A stretch of 64,000 nt of DNA, taken from Algihabitans sp965233705 (lineage in GTDB: Bacteria > Pseudomonadota > Alphaproteobacteria > Kiloniellales > DSM-21159). The notes beneath the pieces were generated by a model. The model was not told the origin of the DNA. It saw nothing but the letters and a program-made list of their open reading frames with translations, and searched no databases. Position 1 is the first letter of the stretch. The number at the start of each line of letters is the position of its first letter. The stretch spans positions 620,001-684,000 of the forward strand of contig CBDDTF010000001.1 of the NCBI GenBank assembly GCA_965233705.1. Reading direction: 5' to 3'. This document shows, piece after piece, positions 1 to 10,341 of the stretch. Both the position numbers and the translations under genes were made by a program.

Positions 1-857
1 ACCCAGCCGATGTCGCTCGCCGCCCAGAACACCTCGCCCGGCTTGACGTCGTAGATGTGCTGCATCGACCAGGTCAGCGCCACGGCGTGACCGCCGTTGT
101 CGCGCACGATGCCCTTGGGCTGACCGGTGGTGCCGGAGGTGTAGAGGACGTAGAGCGTGTCGGTGGCGTCGACCGGCACGCAGTCGTGCGGCTCGGCCGC
201 CGCCATGACCTCGCCCCAGTCCTCGTCGCGCCCGGCCATCAGCTCGCAGCGCTCCTGCGGGCGCTGCAGCACGAGGCAGCGCTCGGGCTTGTGCACCGCC
301 ATCATGATCGCGGCGTCGAGCAGCGGCTTGTAGGGCACGACCCTCTGCCCCTCGATGCCGCAGGAGGCGGAGAGAATCAGCTTCGGCGCGCAGTCGTCGA
401 TGCGGGTGGCCAGCTCGTTGGCCGCGAAGCCGCCGAAGACCACCGAATGGATGGCGCCGAGCCGGGCGCAGGCCAGCATGGCCATGATCGCCTCGGGCAC
501 CATCGGCATGTAGATGATGACCCGGTCGCCCTTGCGCACGCCGCGCGCCGCCAGGGCGCCGGCCAGCTTGGCCGTCTCGTCGCGGAGCTGGCGGAAACTG
601 TAGTGCCGCACCGTGTCGGTGACCGGCGAGTCGTAGATCAGCGCGGTCTCCTCGGCCCGCCCGGCCTTCACGTGGCGGTCGAGGGCGTTGTAGCAGGTGT
701 TCAGCTTGCCGCCGGTGAACCAGCGGTAATAGGGCGGGTCGCCGGCGTCGAGCACCTTGTCCCAGCGCTCGTACCAATGCACCGCCTCGGCCGCCTCGGC
801 CCAGAAGCCCTCGGGGTCCTCCAAGGACCGGCGATACACCTCCTCGAAGCTGGCCAT
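1..857 (-). CDS. prpE: Propionyl-CoA synthetase (PrpE-type), N-terminal part, cut by the window edge
   Basis: Acetyl/propionyl-CoA synthetase family: activates a short carboxylate with ATP to an acyl-adenylate, then transfers it to CoA. The first 285 residues are visible. They include the ACS N-terminal domain (RWFTGGKLNTCYNALDRHV near residue 45), the stretch GAIHSVVFGGF near 135, and the AMP-binding loop YTSGTTGQPKG near 239. The RWFTGG/LNTCYNALDRHV wording is that of PrpE-type enzymes rather than AcsA, but substrate cannot be fixed from sequence. The ATG is preceded by GGAGGAG about 8 nt upstream. The C-terminal lid domain with the acetylatable lysine lies beyond position 1. It transcribes leftward, away from the next gene's end. 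Confidence 0.88.
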   Translation of the reverse strand, partial: MASFEEVYRRSLEDPEGFWAEAAEAVHWYERWDKVLDAGDPPYYRWFTGGKLNTCYNALDRHVKAGRAEETALIYDSPVTDTVRHYSFRQLRDETAKLAGALAARGVRKGDRVIIYMPMVPEAIMAMLACARLGAIHSVVFGGFAANELATRIDDCAPKLILSASCGIEGQRVVPYKPLLDAAIMMAVHKPERCLVLQRPQERCELMAGRDEDWGEVMAAAEPHDCVPVDATDTLYVLYTSGTTGQPKGIVRDNGGHAVALTWSMQHIYDVKPGEVFWAASDIGW

Positions 858-968
858 GCCTGACGTCTCCTCCCCGTCTTCGCCTTGGGCGTCTTGCTTG
901 CGCAGGACGGTAGCCGCCCGCGCCGGCCGCCGCAACGTCGCGCTGCGGTCTGCGGCCGCCGGCGGAGC

Positions 969-1586
969 TCACCCCTCCAGGGCGGCGCGCCAGGCCGCGA
1001 GCACGCGGCGCAGCAGCGGCGGGTCGAGCCGGCAATCGGTCGCGCGGTCGTCGTGCAGCGGATGCAGCGAGACCAGCCGGCGGCGCAGACGCAGCAGATA
1101 GGCGTTGCCGCTGCGCTCGATCGCGCCGACCTCGCCGCGCTCGACCCGCTCGAGCTGGGCCAGCAGCCGCTCGATCCCGCCGAGCCCGCCCTGCAGATCG
1201 CTGACCAGGAAGCCGGCCAGCGCCTCGTAGCCGGGCTCCGCCCGCACCTCCGGCAGGCTCCCGGGCGCGGCGGCCGGGCGGATCTCGACCGGCAGGTCGG
1301 GTGGCGGCGCGTCCCAGGGCGGGCGGCCGGCGACCCGGGGGTCGCGCGGCGCCGCGCCGGAGTCGCCAGCGGGCGCGGCGCCGTCCGGCGTCCGTGGCCG
1401 CCCGGACCGCGGGGTCGGCGGTCCGGCGTCCGCCGGGCGGCCGCCAGGGGAGTCCGCACCAGGGGGCTCCGCGCCACCGCCTCCCGCGCCACCGCCTCCC
1501 GCACCACCGCCTCCCGCGCCACCGGTCCCCGCGCCACCGGGCCCTTCGTCGCCAGGCCCCTCATCGCCCGGGTCGCCGCCGCTCAT
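969..1586 (-). CDS. Hypothetical protein, low-complexity N-terminus, faint YacL/UPF0231-like C-terminus
   Basis: About 205 residues. The ATG overlaps the TGA of the EndoU-like gene (ATGA at 1583-1586), so the two are translationally coupled; this favours the MSGGDPG start over an in-frame upstream codon. Residues 1-45 are an acidic Gly/Ala repeat derived from a 15-bp tandem DNA repeat, followed by a Pro/Arg-rich linker. The last ~90 residues look folded. Their pattern (LLxxLE, G-N-x-Y-x-L, then A-W-R-x-x-L at the end) resembles YacL/UPF0231 proteins, but only weakly and by eye. If the EndoU partner is a toxin this could be its immunity protein; that is inference from position only. Confidence 0.6.
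   Translation of the reverse strand: MSGGDPGDEGPGDEGPGGAGTGGAGGGGAGGGGAGGGGAEPPGADSPGGRPADAGPPTPRSGRPRTPDGAAPAGDSGAAPRDPRVAGRPPWDAPPPDLPVEIRPAAAPGSLPEVRAEPGYEALAGFLVSDLQGGLGGIERLLAQLERVERGEVGAIERSGNAYLLRLRRRLVSLHPLHDDRATDCRLDPPLLRRVLAAWRAALEG
1471..1545. repeat. 15-bp tandem repeat, 5 copies, inside a coding region
   Basis: Unit GCGCCACCGCCTCCC repeated in phase (starts 1471, 1486, 1501, 1516, 1531), the last two copies diverged. A 15-bp unit keeps the frame and encodes GGGAG-type repeats in the leftward gene, so copy-number change would lengthen or shorten the linker without a frameshift. Confidence 0.8.
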
Positions 1587-2185
1587 CTTCGGCGCGTCCC
1601 AGCGCGGGCGGCGGCGGCCGCCGGCAGGTAGATCGGCCAGGCGGTGTTGATCCGTCGCCCGTCCGGCAGCCACCAGCCCTCAACCCGGAAGCCGCGCCCC
1701 GAGTCGCCCTGCCACTTCCCGCCCCTCTGCCCCTCGGGCCGCTGCCTCTCGGCCCTTTGCCCCTCGGCGTCGCGCAGGGCCGCCAGAATGGCGTCGAGCA
1801 CCTGGCGCGGCGAGAGCGCGTCGGGGAAGAAGGTCGAGACCTTCGCGCCGGCGGCCGGCCGGCCAAGGGCCGGACCGCGCACGGCGACCTCGGCGATGTA
1901 GACGCCTCGCGCGTTCGGGCCGTCGATCACCTCGAGCAGCCGCGCACTCGGCGGGTCGCGACCGTCGGGGCGGGCATGGAAACCGACCGGCCGGCCGCGG
2001 CTGTTGATCTCGCCGCAGAAGATATGGGTGAGGTTGACCGGCGGCCGGGTCGTCGACCACTGGGTCTGCGGGCGGGTGCAGTCGACCTCCAGCGCTGCCG
2101 CCGGCGCCGGAACGAACAGAACCGCGGCCCAGAACGCCGCCGAGGGCACGGCGACACGCGCAAGCCAAGGTCGCAGATATCGCAT
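1583..2185 (-). CDS. Secreted EndoU-domain nuclease-like protein
   Basis: 200 residues with a signal peptide (basic start, hydrophobic stretch to about residue 31, AxA cleavage region). The mature part carries the bacterial EndoU layout: HIFCGEINSRGRPVGFH near residues 54-70, a central GVYIAEV strand, K-x-STFFPD near 115, and a C-terminal INTAWPIY motif. EndoU domains (PF14436) are uridylate-specific RNases, often the toxin tip of contact-dependent or secreted toxins. Here the domain stands alone behind a signal peptide. A repetitive Gln/Arg/Glu stretch (residues ~143-160) interrupts the C-terminal third and comes from a degenerate tandem repeat at about 1725-1770. Whether it is active or targets other cells is not shown. 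Confidence 0.72.
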   Translation of the reverse strand: MRYLRPWLARVAVPSAAFWAAVLFVPAPAAALEVDCTRPQTQWSTTRPPVNLTHIFCGEINSRGRPVGFHARPDGRDPPSARLLEVIDGPNARGVYIAEVAVRGPALGRPAAGAKVSTFFPDALSPRQVLDAILAALRDAEGQRAERQRPEGQRGGKWQGDSGRGFRVEGWWLPDGRRINTAWPIYLPAAAAARAGTRRR

Positions 2186-2323
2186 CGCCGGCCCCCAAGC
2201 CCCGGTTGGACCAACGCCATCCTAGAGCAGAACGCGCGCGGCCGGAATCGCATCGCAACCAGGGGGGTGAGGGCGTCGCGCGCCGGCCGGGCCCGGACCG
2301 CCCCCTCGGCACCGCGCCCGGCG

Positions 2324-2437
2324 TCAGGTCACCTTGACCACGACGCTGCGCTGTCCTTCGCGTTCGACCTTGCGCGCCTCGTCCTCCAGGGCGCGCACCA
2401 TCATCAGAAGGATCAGGAGACTCTCAAGCGTTGCCAT
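2324..2437 (-). CDS. Possible small protein of 37 residues
   Basis: Short frame MATLESLLILLMMVRALEDEARKV... with a hydrophobic first half and a charged second half ending VVVKVT. A GGAAGAGG ribosome-binding site lies about 9 nt upstream of this ATG; another in-frame ATG three codons earlier is less well spaced. It lies between the divergent EndoU and acyl-CoA ligase genes. No family is recognised. The amphipathic composition and good RBS support it, but the length makes chance possible. Confidence 0.4.
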   Translation of the reverse strand: MATLESLLILLMMVRALEDEARKVEREGQRSVVVKVT

Positions 2438-2636
2438 GACCGGCATCCTCTTCCTGCCAGCACGGAGCGGTCGGCCAGCGGCCGACCGGCGGCCTCGTGC
2501 GGAAACGCCCGTCCGGAAGACGCCGCCGCGGGACCGATCGTGACCCGGCGCGGCGAAGCGCCCCGCCAGGTCCATTGGCGCCTCTCGCGCCGCTGGTGTA
2601 CGAAGGTCTGGAAAAACCTTGGGAGGACGCCAGAGC

Positions 2637-4280
2637 ATGACGGGTGCCAATCCTTACGAGCTGAATCTCGATCGCACCACCGCCAACTACGTACCGCTGA
2701 CCCCGCTCAGCTTCCTCGACCGCGCCGCCGCCGTGTTTCCCGAGCGGCCCGCCGTGGTGCACGGCAGCCAGCGCTTCACCTGGCGCGAAGCCGCGGCGCG
2801 CTGCCGGCGCTTCGCCTCCGCCCTGGCCCGGCGCGGCATCGGGGTCGGCGACACCGTCGCCGTCATGTGCCCCAACACCCCGCCGATGTGGGAGGCGCAC
2901 TTCGGCGTGCCGATGACCGGCGCCGTGCTCAACGCCCTGAACGTGCGCCTGGACGCCGAGACCATCGCCTTCATCCTGGAGCACGGCGAGGCCAAGGTCC
3001 TGATCACCGACACCGAGTTCCACGCCACCATCGCCGAGGCGCTGAAGCGCCTGCGCGGCCGGGTCGGCGGCCACAAGCTGCTGGTGATCGACGTCGACGA
3101 CCCGCAGGGCCCCGGCGGCGAGCGGCTGGGCGAGCTGGAGTACGAGGACTTCCTGGCCGAGGGCGATCCCGAGCACCGCGGCCGGCGGCCCGACGACGAG
3201 TGGGAGGCGATCAGCCTCAACTACACTTCCGGCACCACCGGCAACCCCAAGGGCGTGGTCTATCACCACCGCGGCGCCTACCTGAACGCCATCGGCAACG
3301 TGGTGACCTGGGGCATCAAGGGCCATCCGGTCTACCTCTGGACCCTGCCGATGTTCCACTGCAACGGCTGGTGCTTTCCCTGGACCGTCACGGCGCTGGC
3401 CGGCACCCACGTCTGCCTGCGCCGGGTCGAGGCCGGCACGATCTACCAGGCGATCGCCGAGCAGGGTGTCACCCACCTCTGCGGCGCGCCGATCGTCATG
3501 CAGATGATCCTCAACGCCTCGCCGGAGCAGAAGCGCCCGCTGCCGCAGCAGGTGCAGATGATGACCGCCGCCGCGCCGCCGCCGGCCAGCGTGCTGGCGC
3601 AGATGCAGGAGGAGGGCTTCGAGGTCACCCACGTCTACGGCCTGACCGAGGTCTACGGCCCGGTGGTGGTCTGCGCCTGGAAGGAGGAGTGGGACGCCCT
3701 GCCGATCGAGCAGCAGGCCGACCTGAAGTCGCGCCAGGGCGTCAACTACCCGGTGCTCGAAGAGGTGATGGTGGCCGACCCCGAGACCCTGGAGCCGCTG
3801 CCCTGGGACGGCGAGAGCCTGGGCGAGGTCTTCATGCGCGGCAACGTGGTGATGAAGGGCTACCTGAAGAACCCCAGCGCCACCGCGGAGTCGCTGTCGG
3901 GCGGCTGGTTCCACACCGGCGACCTGGGGGTGACGCACCCCGACGGCTACATCCAGCTCAAGGACCGCTCCAAGGACATCATCATCTCCGGCGGCGAGAA
4001 CATCTCCTCCATCGAGGTGGAGAACGTGCTCTACCGCCATCCGGCGGTGGCCGGCGTCGCGGTGGTCGCCAAACCGGACGAGAAGTGGGGCGAGACGCCC
4101 TGCGCCTTCATCGAGCTGAAGCCGGGCAAGCAGGCCAGCGGCGAGGAAATCATCGCCTTCTGCCGCGACAACCTGGCCCACTACAAGTGTCCGCGCCACG
4201 TGGTCTTCGGCGAGCTGCCCAAGACCTCGACCGGCAAGATCCAGAAGTTCGTGCTGCGCGACCAGGCCCGCGCCGAGTGA
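2637..4280 (+). CDS. Acyl-CoA synthetase, AMP-binding family (medium-chain/AlkK- or DmdB-like)
   Basis: 547 residues, full ANL-superfamily length. Visible motifs: P-loop YTSGTTGNPKG near residue 197, the substrate-pocket stretch PMFHCNGWCFPW near 240, YGLTE near 337, the hinge region GWFHTGDLG near 423 and the catalytic lysine in STGKIQK at the C-terminus. The MFHCNGWCFPW wording is typical of medium-chain fatty acyl-CoA ligases and methylmercaptopropionate-CoA ligase relatives; substrate is not decidable here. The ATG at 2637 has GGGAGG 10 nt upstream and is preferred to the TTG at 2619. It is single, divergent from the small leftward frame, and followed by about 250 bp without a gene. Confidence 0.9.
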   Translation: MTGANPYELNLDRTTANYVPLTPLSFLDRAAAVFPERPAVVHGSQRFTWREAAARCRRFASALARRGIGVGDTVAVMCPNTPPMWEAHFGVPMTGAVLNALNVRLDAETIAFILEHGEAKVLITDTEFHATIAEALKRLRGRVGGHKLLVIDVDDPQGPGGERLGELEYEDFLAEGDPEHRGRRPDDEWEAISLNYTSGTTGNPKGVVYHHRGAYLNAIGNVVTWGIKGHPVYLWTLPMFHCNGWCFPWTVTALAGTHVCLRRVEAGTIYQAIAEQGVTHLCGAPIVMQMILNASPEQKRPLPQQVQMMTAAAPPPASVLAQMQEEGFEVTHVYGLTEVYGPVVVCAWKEEWDALPIEQQADLKSRQGVNYPVLEEVMVADPETLEPLPWDGESLGEVFMRGNVVMKGYLKNPSATAESLSGGWFHTGDLGVTHPDGYIQLKDRSKDIIISGGENISSIEVENVLYRHPAVAGVAVVAKPDEKWGETPCAFIELKPGKQASGEEIIAFCRDNLAHYKCPRHVVFGELPKTSTGKIQKFVLRDQARAE

Positions 4281-4527
4281 CGGGCGGGCACGGCGGCGCG
4301 GTCAGTCGATCTATGGTTGAATTTTCCGCCGCGAAGATGGCAAGCCGCGGGCGGCCCGGACGGCGGCACCAAGAAAGCCGCTGGCCGGGCGGCGGGACCG
4401 CCCGGCTTCGGCGGCGCTCGGCCCCCGCGTACCGAAGGCCGCCAAGCCGCCGGCAACCTTCGGACAGGGCGCGGAGGTCTGAAAAGGCGCGGCCGGCGCG
4501 CGGCTCAGCGGCCGGCCGAGAGGCGCG

Positions 4528-4725
4528 TCAGGCGCGCAGTTCGAACTCGACCCGTGGCAGCTGGGCCGCCATCTGGGCGATTTCGTCCTTCAGCCTGAGC
4601 TTTTCGCGCTTGAGTTCGTGGAGTCGGAGTTCGTCGGGATGGGGTCGATGGCTCTCTTCTCGGATGGCGTCGTCCAGAAGCGCGTGTTGGCTGCGCAGGG
4701 ACTCGATCCGGTCGTGCACCGACAT
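4528..4725 (-). CDS. DUF465 (YdcH-type) small coiled-coil protein
   Basis: 65 residues: IESLRSQHALLDDAIREE then ELKREKLRLKDEIAQM, the two-helix pattern of DUF465/YdcH proteins, function unknown. The ATG at 4725 follows AGGAGA at good spacing, so the longer in-frame extension is rejected. A second DUF465 gene lies at 7329-7556; the two share the H-x-x-LDD-x-I and LK-x-x-KL-x-LKDEI patterns and are probably paralogues. It faces ubiX across a divergent 150-bp gap. Confidence 0.85.
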   Translation of the reverse strand: MSVHDRIESLRSQHALLDDAIREESHRPHPDELRLHELKREKLRLKDEIAQMAAQLPRVEFELRA

Positions 4726-4875
4726 ACGTCGTCTCCTTCTACCGGTTATGGAAAATATGCTAGCCCTCAAAGCTGCCCTTGCCAAGGCTCCTTCACGCCG
4801 GCCTCAAGGTGGCTCCTTGGCGAGTCTGTCCGCCAACCCATTTCAGAAATGGTAATGCGCGAAGGGGAGTTCGAG

Positions 4876-5517
4876 GTGTCGCACCGCCAGGAGCACCGGG
4901 GCGAAAGGCCGCAGCGGCTGATCGTCGGAATCAGCGGCGCCAGCGGCGTGGTCTACGGCCTGCGCCTGCTGGAGGCGCTGCGCGCGCTGCCGGTGGAAAG
5001 CCACCTGGTGGTGAGCAGGTCGGCGGAGGTCACCCTGGCCTACGAAACCGACTTGAAACTGCGCGACCTGCGGGCGCTGGCCGACGTGGTCTACCCGATC
5101 GAGGACATCGGCGCGGCGATCTCCAGCGGGTCCTTCAAGACCCTGGGCATGATCGTCGCCCCCTGCTCGGTCCGCTCCATGTCGGAGATTGCCAGCGGCG
5201 CCACCTCCACCCTGCTGACCCGCGCCGCCGACGTCACCCTGAAGGAGCGGCGGCGCCTGGTGCTGATGCTGCGCGAGACGCCGCTGCACAGCGGCCATCT
5301 GCGCAACGCCCTGGCGCTGTCGGAAATGGGCGCGGTGATCGCCCCGCCGGTCCCGGCCTTCTACGCCAACCCGCAGACGATCGGGGACCTGGTCGACCAG
5401 TCGGTCGGCCGCGTGCTCGACCTCTTCGACCTGGAGTCGCCGCTGGTCACCCGTTGGGGCGAGCCCGACGCCGACGGCCAGGTGGTGCGGGCGCCCAGGC
5501 GCGCGCGCAAGGGGTAG
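4876..5517 (+). CDS. ubiX: UbiX-type flavin prenyltransferase
   Basis: Makes prenylated FMN from dimethylallyl phosphate and FMN, the cofactor for UbiD decarboxylases in ubiquinone synthesis. Family motifs: VGISGASGVVYG near residue 19, SSGSF (FMN-phosphate contact), IVAPCSVRSMSEIASG and the RETPLH loop. About 213 residues, normal length. A GTG at 4876 has AGGGGAG 7 nt upstream and is chosen; in-frame ATGs at 4849 and 4855 lack a good RBS but cannot be excluded. The TAG stop is also the first bases of a palindromic element shared with the convergent gene at 5562. Confidence 0.93.
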   Translation: MSHRQEHRGERPQRLIVGISGASGVVYGLRLLEALRALPVESHLVVSRSAEVTLAYETDLKLRDLRALADVVYPIEDIGAAISSGSFKTLGMIVAPCSVRSMSEIASGATSTLLTRAADVTLKERRRLVLMLRETPLHSGHLRNALALSEMGAVIAPPVPAFYANPQTIGDLVDQSVGRVLDLFDLESPLVTRWGEPDADGQVVRAPRRARKG

Positions 5518-5566
5518 AGTGATTTGCGACCGTCTGGACGCGCCTTCGCGGGTCCAGACGATTACA
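5516..5566. repeat. Mosaic palindromic element (hairpin module C), copy 1
   Basis: Left end AGAGTGATTTGCGACCG, inner inverted arms CGTCTGGACGCG / CGCGGGTCCAGACG, right end GATTACA. It fills the whole 44-bp gap between the convergent ubiX and TIGR02444 genes and contains both stop codons (TAG at 5515-5517, TAA complement at 5562-5564). The same ends recur near 11.4, 13.4, 39.1, 42.8 and 53.9 kb. Confidence 0.8.
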
Positions 5567-6110
5567 CGCCGCTCTCGCCTCCTCCCCCGGCCTCTTGCGT
5601 CTGCGCGCCCGCAACCGCCAGGCTGGCCTCGGTCAGGGTCTCCAAGGCGTCCACGTCGGCGCCACCGGCCAGATCGGCGCGGTCGAGCACGACCAGGCTG
5701 AGGTTCTGGGCGACGGCGCGGCGGTCGGGCGCGCCGGCCGGCAGCGGCAGGGCCGCCCAGAGCGCCTCCTGCTCCAGCCGCTCGGCCTCCAGCTCCAGCC
5801 GCTTGATCTCTTCGCGCAAGCCGCGCTGCGCCGCGTCCAGCGGCCGGGTCTTCATCCAACGCCGGGCGCCGCGCAGCGGCCGCACCACCTGCTCGTGCCA
5901 GGCGGCGACCGCCGTGCCCAGCATCTCCAGGTGTTGCGGGGTCAGCACCGCGCCGCGCCCCCCGGCGAAGCAGGCGAACAGCAGCAGGTTGACGTCGAGG
6001 CCGCGCAGGTCCTGCAGGGTCAGGCAGGCTTCGGGCACGCCGGGCCGGCCGTAGACCGCCAGCGAAAAACGCCAGAACGGCGAGTCCTGGGAGGCGCAGT
6101 CGGGCGCCAT
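5562..6110 (-). CDS. TIGR02444 family protein (DUF2390-like)
   Basis: About 182 residues. The N-terminal SPFWRFSLAVYGRPGVPEACLTLQD and LDVNLLLF stretches are characteristic of TIGR02444, an uncharacterised proteobacterial family. A charged helical middle (RGLREEIKRLELEAERLEQEAL) and a Gly/Glu-rich tail follow. A start at 6110 (MAPDC) lies just past the pfk stop; an ATG at 6125 would overlap the pfk end by 8 nt. Neither has a clear RBS, so coupling to pfk translation is likely. Function is unknown. Confidence 0.82.
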   Translation of the reverse strand: MAPDCASQDSPFWRFSLAVYGRPGVPEACLTLQDLRGLDVNLLLFACFAGGRGAVLTPQHLEMLGTAVAAWHEQVVRPLRGARRWMKTRPLDAAQRGLREEIKRLELEAERLEQEALWAALPLPAGAPDRRAVAQNLSLVVLDRADLAGGADVDALETLTEASLAVAGAQTQEAGGGGESGV

Positions 6111-6117
6111 GCGGCCG

Positions 6118-7206
<1,089 letters not shown>

Positions 7207-7328
7207 GCCGTTGCGCCAACCTCCGGTTTTGCACACAGCCGGAGTCTCGGGCATGCGCCGGCGCGCGACAAGTCTGCGCAGCGGCGCGTCCGCGTGCTAT
7301 TCTTGCCCGGCATCAGGACCGGCAAACG

Positions 7329-7556
7329 ATGGATCGGCAGGCCATGCGTCTCAACGAGGCGGAGAAGGAACGGCTGAAAGCCCAGCTCGAGGAGCTGAAG
7401 TGCGAGCACCGAGATCTTGACGACGTGATCGCCCGGGTCGGCGAAGCGGCGCCCTTCGACCAGTTGAAGGTCAAGCGCCTGAAGAAGCGCAAGCTGGCGC
7501 TGAAGGACGAGATTCTGCGGATCGAGGGGTTGCTGCTGCCCGACATCATCGCCTGA
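7329..7556 (+). CDS. DUF465 (YdcH-type) small protein, second copy
   Basis: 75 residues, almost wholly charged helix: LNEAEKERLKAQLEELK, HRDLDDVIARV, then LKVKRLKKRKLALKDEI. It matches DUF465 and the paralogue at 4528-4725. It may start at 7329 or at the ATG at 7344. It is divergent from pfkA (about 120 bp apart) and convergent with the GGDEF gene. Confidence 0.85.
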   Translation: MDRQAMRLNEAEKERLKAQLEELKCEHRDLDDVIARVGEAAPFDQLKVKRLKKRKLALKDEILRIEGLLLPDIIA

Positions 7557-7611
7557 GCCCGGCGCGCCGGCGGATTCGCCGGAAAGGGCGCGCGGGACGG
7601 CGCGCCGCGCC

Positions 7612-8376
7612 CTACTCGCCGGCGGTGGCGAGCTTGCTGCGCTTGTGCGCGTACATCCGCTGGTCGGCGGCGGACAACGCCTCGTCGACATGCTCCTTGC
7701 CGGAGAAGGCGTAGACGCCGAAGGCGACTCCCACCTCCAGCTCGTGGCCGTTCCACACCGCCGGCTCCGAGATGATCGCGTCGGTCAGCTCCTGGGCCTT
7801 GCCGACCGCCATCTCCTCTTCGATCTGAGCCAGGATCACGCCGAACTCGTCGCCGCCCAGCCGCCCGACCACGTCGGAGCTGCGGGTGTGACGCAGCAGG
7901 ATCTCGGCGACATGCTTCAGCGCCGCGTCGCCGGCCGGATGGCCGAAGCTGTCGTTGATCTGCTTCATGCCGTTGACGTCGAAGTAGATCACCGCGCCGG
8001 GCGCGTCGTAGCGCTCGGCGAAGGCCATCAGGCGGGTGAGCTCGCGCACGAAGGCGCGGCGGTTGGCGATCGGCACCAGGGTGTCCTGGTCGGCCAGCTC
8101 CTCCAGATGGCTGACGCGCCGCTTGGCGCGGTCCAGCTCCTCGCGCAGGCGGGCGACCTCGCCGATGAGCTGGTCGAGGGCGGCGCGGACCTTCGGCGTC
8201 AGCTCCGCCTCGGACAGGCCGAGGATCGAGGCGGCATCCTGCGGCGCGCCGACCCGGCCGGTGCCGCCCACGGCGCCCGTGGATCCAATCGCATCGCTCG
8301 AGCGCACCCCCGAGACGCCGCTCGCCGCTCCCGTCCTGGCGGGACCGCGCGGGCCCGTGGAATTGCTGATTTTCAT
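7612..8376 (-). CDS. Diguanylate cyclase, GGDEF domain, cytoplasmic
   Basis: 254 residues. The first ~50 are a Gly/Ser/Ala-rich low-complexity stretch. A helical linker (residues 60-95) leads to the GGDEF domain: DxDTLVPIANRRAF near 97, FDVNGMKQIND metal/nucleotide region near 132, and an intact GGDEF at 174-178. An RSSD inhibitory I-site lies at 165-168, exactly five residues before GGDEF, so product inhibition by c-di-GMP is expected. No membrane segment or sensor domain is seen. ATG at 8376 with a GGCAGG upstream. It is divergent from purE. Confidence 0.9.
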   Translation of the reverse strand: MKISNSTGPRGPARTGAASGVSGVRSSDAIGSTGAVGGTGRVGAPQDAASILGLSEAELTPKVRAALDQLIGEVARLREELDRAKRRVSHLEELADQDTLVPIANRRAFVRELTRLMAFAERYDAPGAVIYFDVNGMKQINDSFGHPAGDAALKHVAEILLRHTRSSDVVGRLGGDEFGVILAQIEEEMAVGKAQELTDAIISEPAVWNGHELEVGVAFGVYAFSGKEHVDEALSAADQRMYAHKRSKLATAGE

Positions 8377-8518
8377 GGGACCTGCCGTTCGCCCGAACCT
8401 GCCCTCCATGCGATGCCGCGCCACCGGCACGGCACCTTCCTGCCTGGAAGCCTAGGCCGTGAATGGTAAAGGTTTTCTTCAAATCCGCACGAGGGGGCCG
8501 CAAGCCTTGCCCTGGATC

Positions 8519-8541
8519 GCGGCGATCTGAATAATCGCCGC
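8519..8541. promoter_or_regulatory. Hairpin in the GGDEF-purE divergent gap
   Basis: Perfect 8-bp stem GCGGCGAT / ATCGCCGC around a 7-nt loop, followed on the plus strand by CTTTCG. It lies 57 bp before purE. It could be a leader hairpin or protein site; the T-run is too short for a convincing terminator, and no known purine riboswitch was recognised. Confidence 0.35.
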
Positions 8542-8597
8542 CTTTCGCGACAGCGTCCCGGGCCACGGGGCGCGCAATCGGACCGGGACAAAGAGAA

Positions 8598-9101
8598 ATG
8601 GCCGAGACGAAGCCGCAGGTCGGCGTGATCATGGGCAGCCAGTCGGACTGGCCGACCCTGCGCCACGCCGCGGAAACGCTGGAGGCCCTGGGGGTCACCT
8701 ACGAGGCGCGAATCGTCTCGGCCCACCGCACGCCGGAACGGCTGCGCGACTACGCCCGCAACGCCCGCACGCGCGGCCTCCAGGTGATCGTCGCCGGCGC
8801 CGGCGGCGCCGCCCACTTGCCCGGCATGGTCGCGGCCAACACGCCGCTGCCGGTCTTCGGCGTGCCGGTCGAGAGCAAGGCCCTCAGCGGCCTGGATTCC
8901 CTGCTGTCGATCGTGCAGATGCCCGGCGGCGTGCCGGTCGGCACCCTGGCGATCGGCAGCCCCGGCGCCAAGAACGCCGGGCTGCTGGCGGCGGCGGTGA
9001 TCGCCCTGGGCGACGACCGCGTGGCCGAGGCCCTCGACGCCTTCCGCGCCCGTCAGACCGAGGGCGTGGCCGAGGTGCCGGTGGACGAGCCGGCGCCATA
9101 A
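8598..9101 (+). CDS. purE: N5-carboxyaminoimidazole ribonucleotide mutase
   Basis: 167 residues. Converts N5-CAIR to CAIR in de novo purine synthesis. Class I PurE motifs: MGSQSDWPT near residue 13, VSAHRTPER near 40, AGAGGAAHLPGMVAA near 68 and the P-V-E-S-x-x-L-x-G-L-D-S-L-L region near 95. It is followed after 78 bp by purK, whose product makes its substrate; this pairing supports a class I (mutase) rather than class II enzyme. Confidence 0.96.
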   Translation: MAETKPQVGVIMGSQSDWPTLRHAAETLEALGVTYEARIVSAHRTPERLRDYARNARTRGLQVIVAGAGGAAHLPGMVAANTPLPVFGVPVESKALSGLDSLLSIVQMPGGVPVGTLAIGSPGAKNAGLLAAAVIALGDDRVAEALDAFRARQTEGVAEVPVDEPAP

Positions 9102-9179
9102 CCGCCCGCCCCCGGCCGTTGTCCGCCCCGCCCCGCCCCGCCGCCTGATGCCCGCGCCCCCCTTGGACCGCAGCCTGCC

Positions 9180-10280
<1,101 letters not shown>

Positions 10281-10341
10281 TCCGGCCCCGCGTGCCGGGC
10301 CGCCGCGACCGCGCCGAGACGCGAGAGCCGGGGAGAGCGGC

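Noticed and set aside
1301..4855. Long rightward frame of 1184 codons across the EndoU and acyl-CoA ligase genes
   Set aside because: Arg/Pro/Gly-rich translation with no domain, overlapping well-supported genes on both strands.
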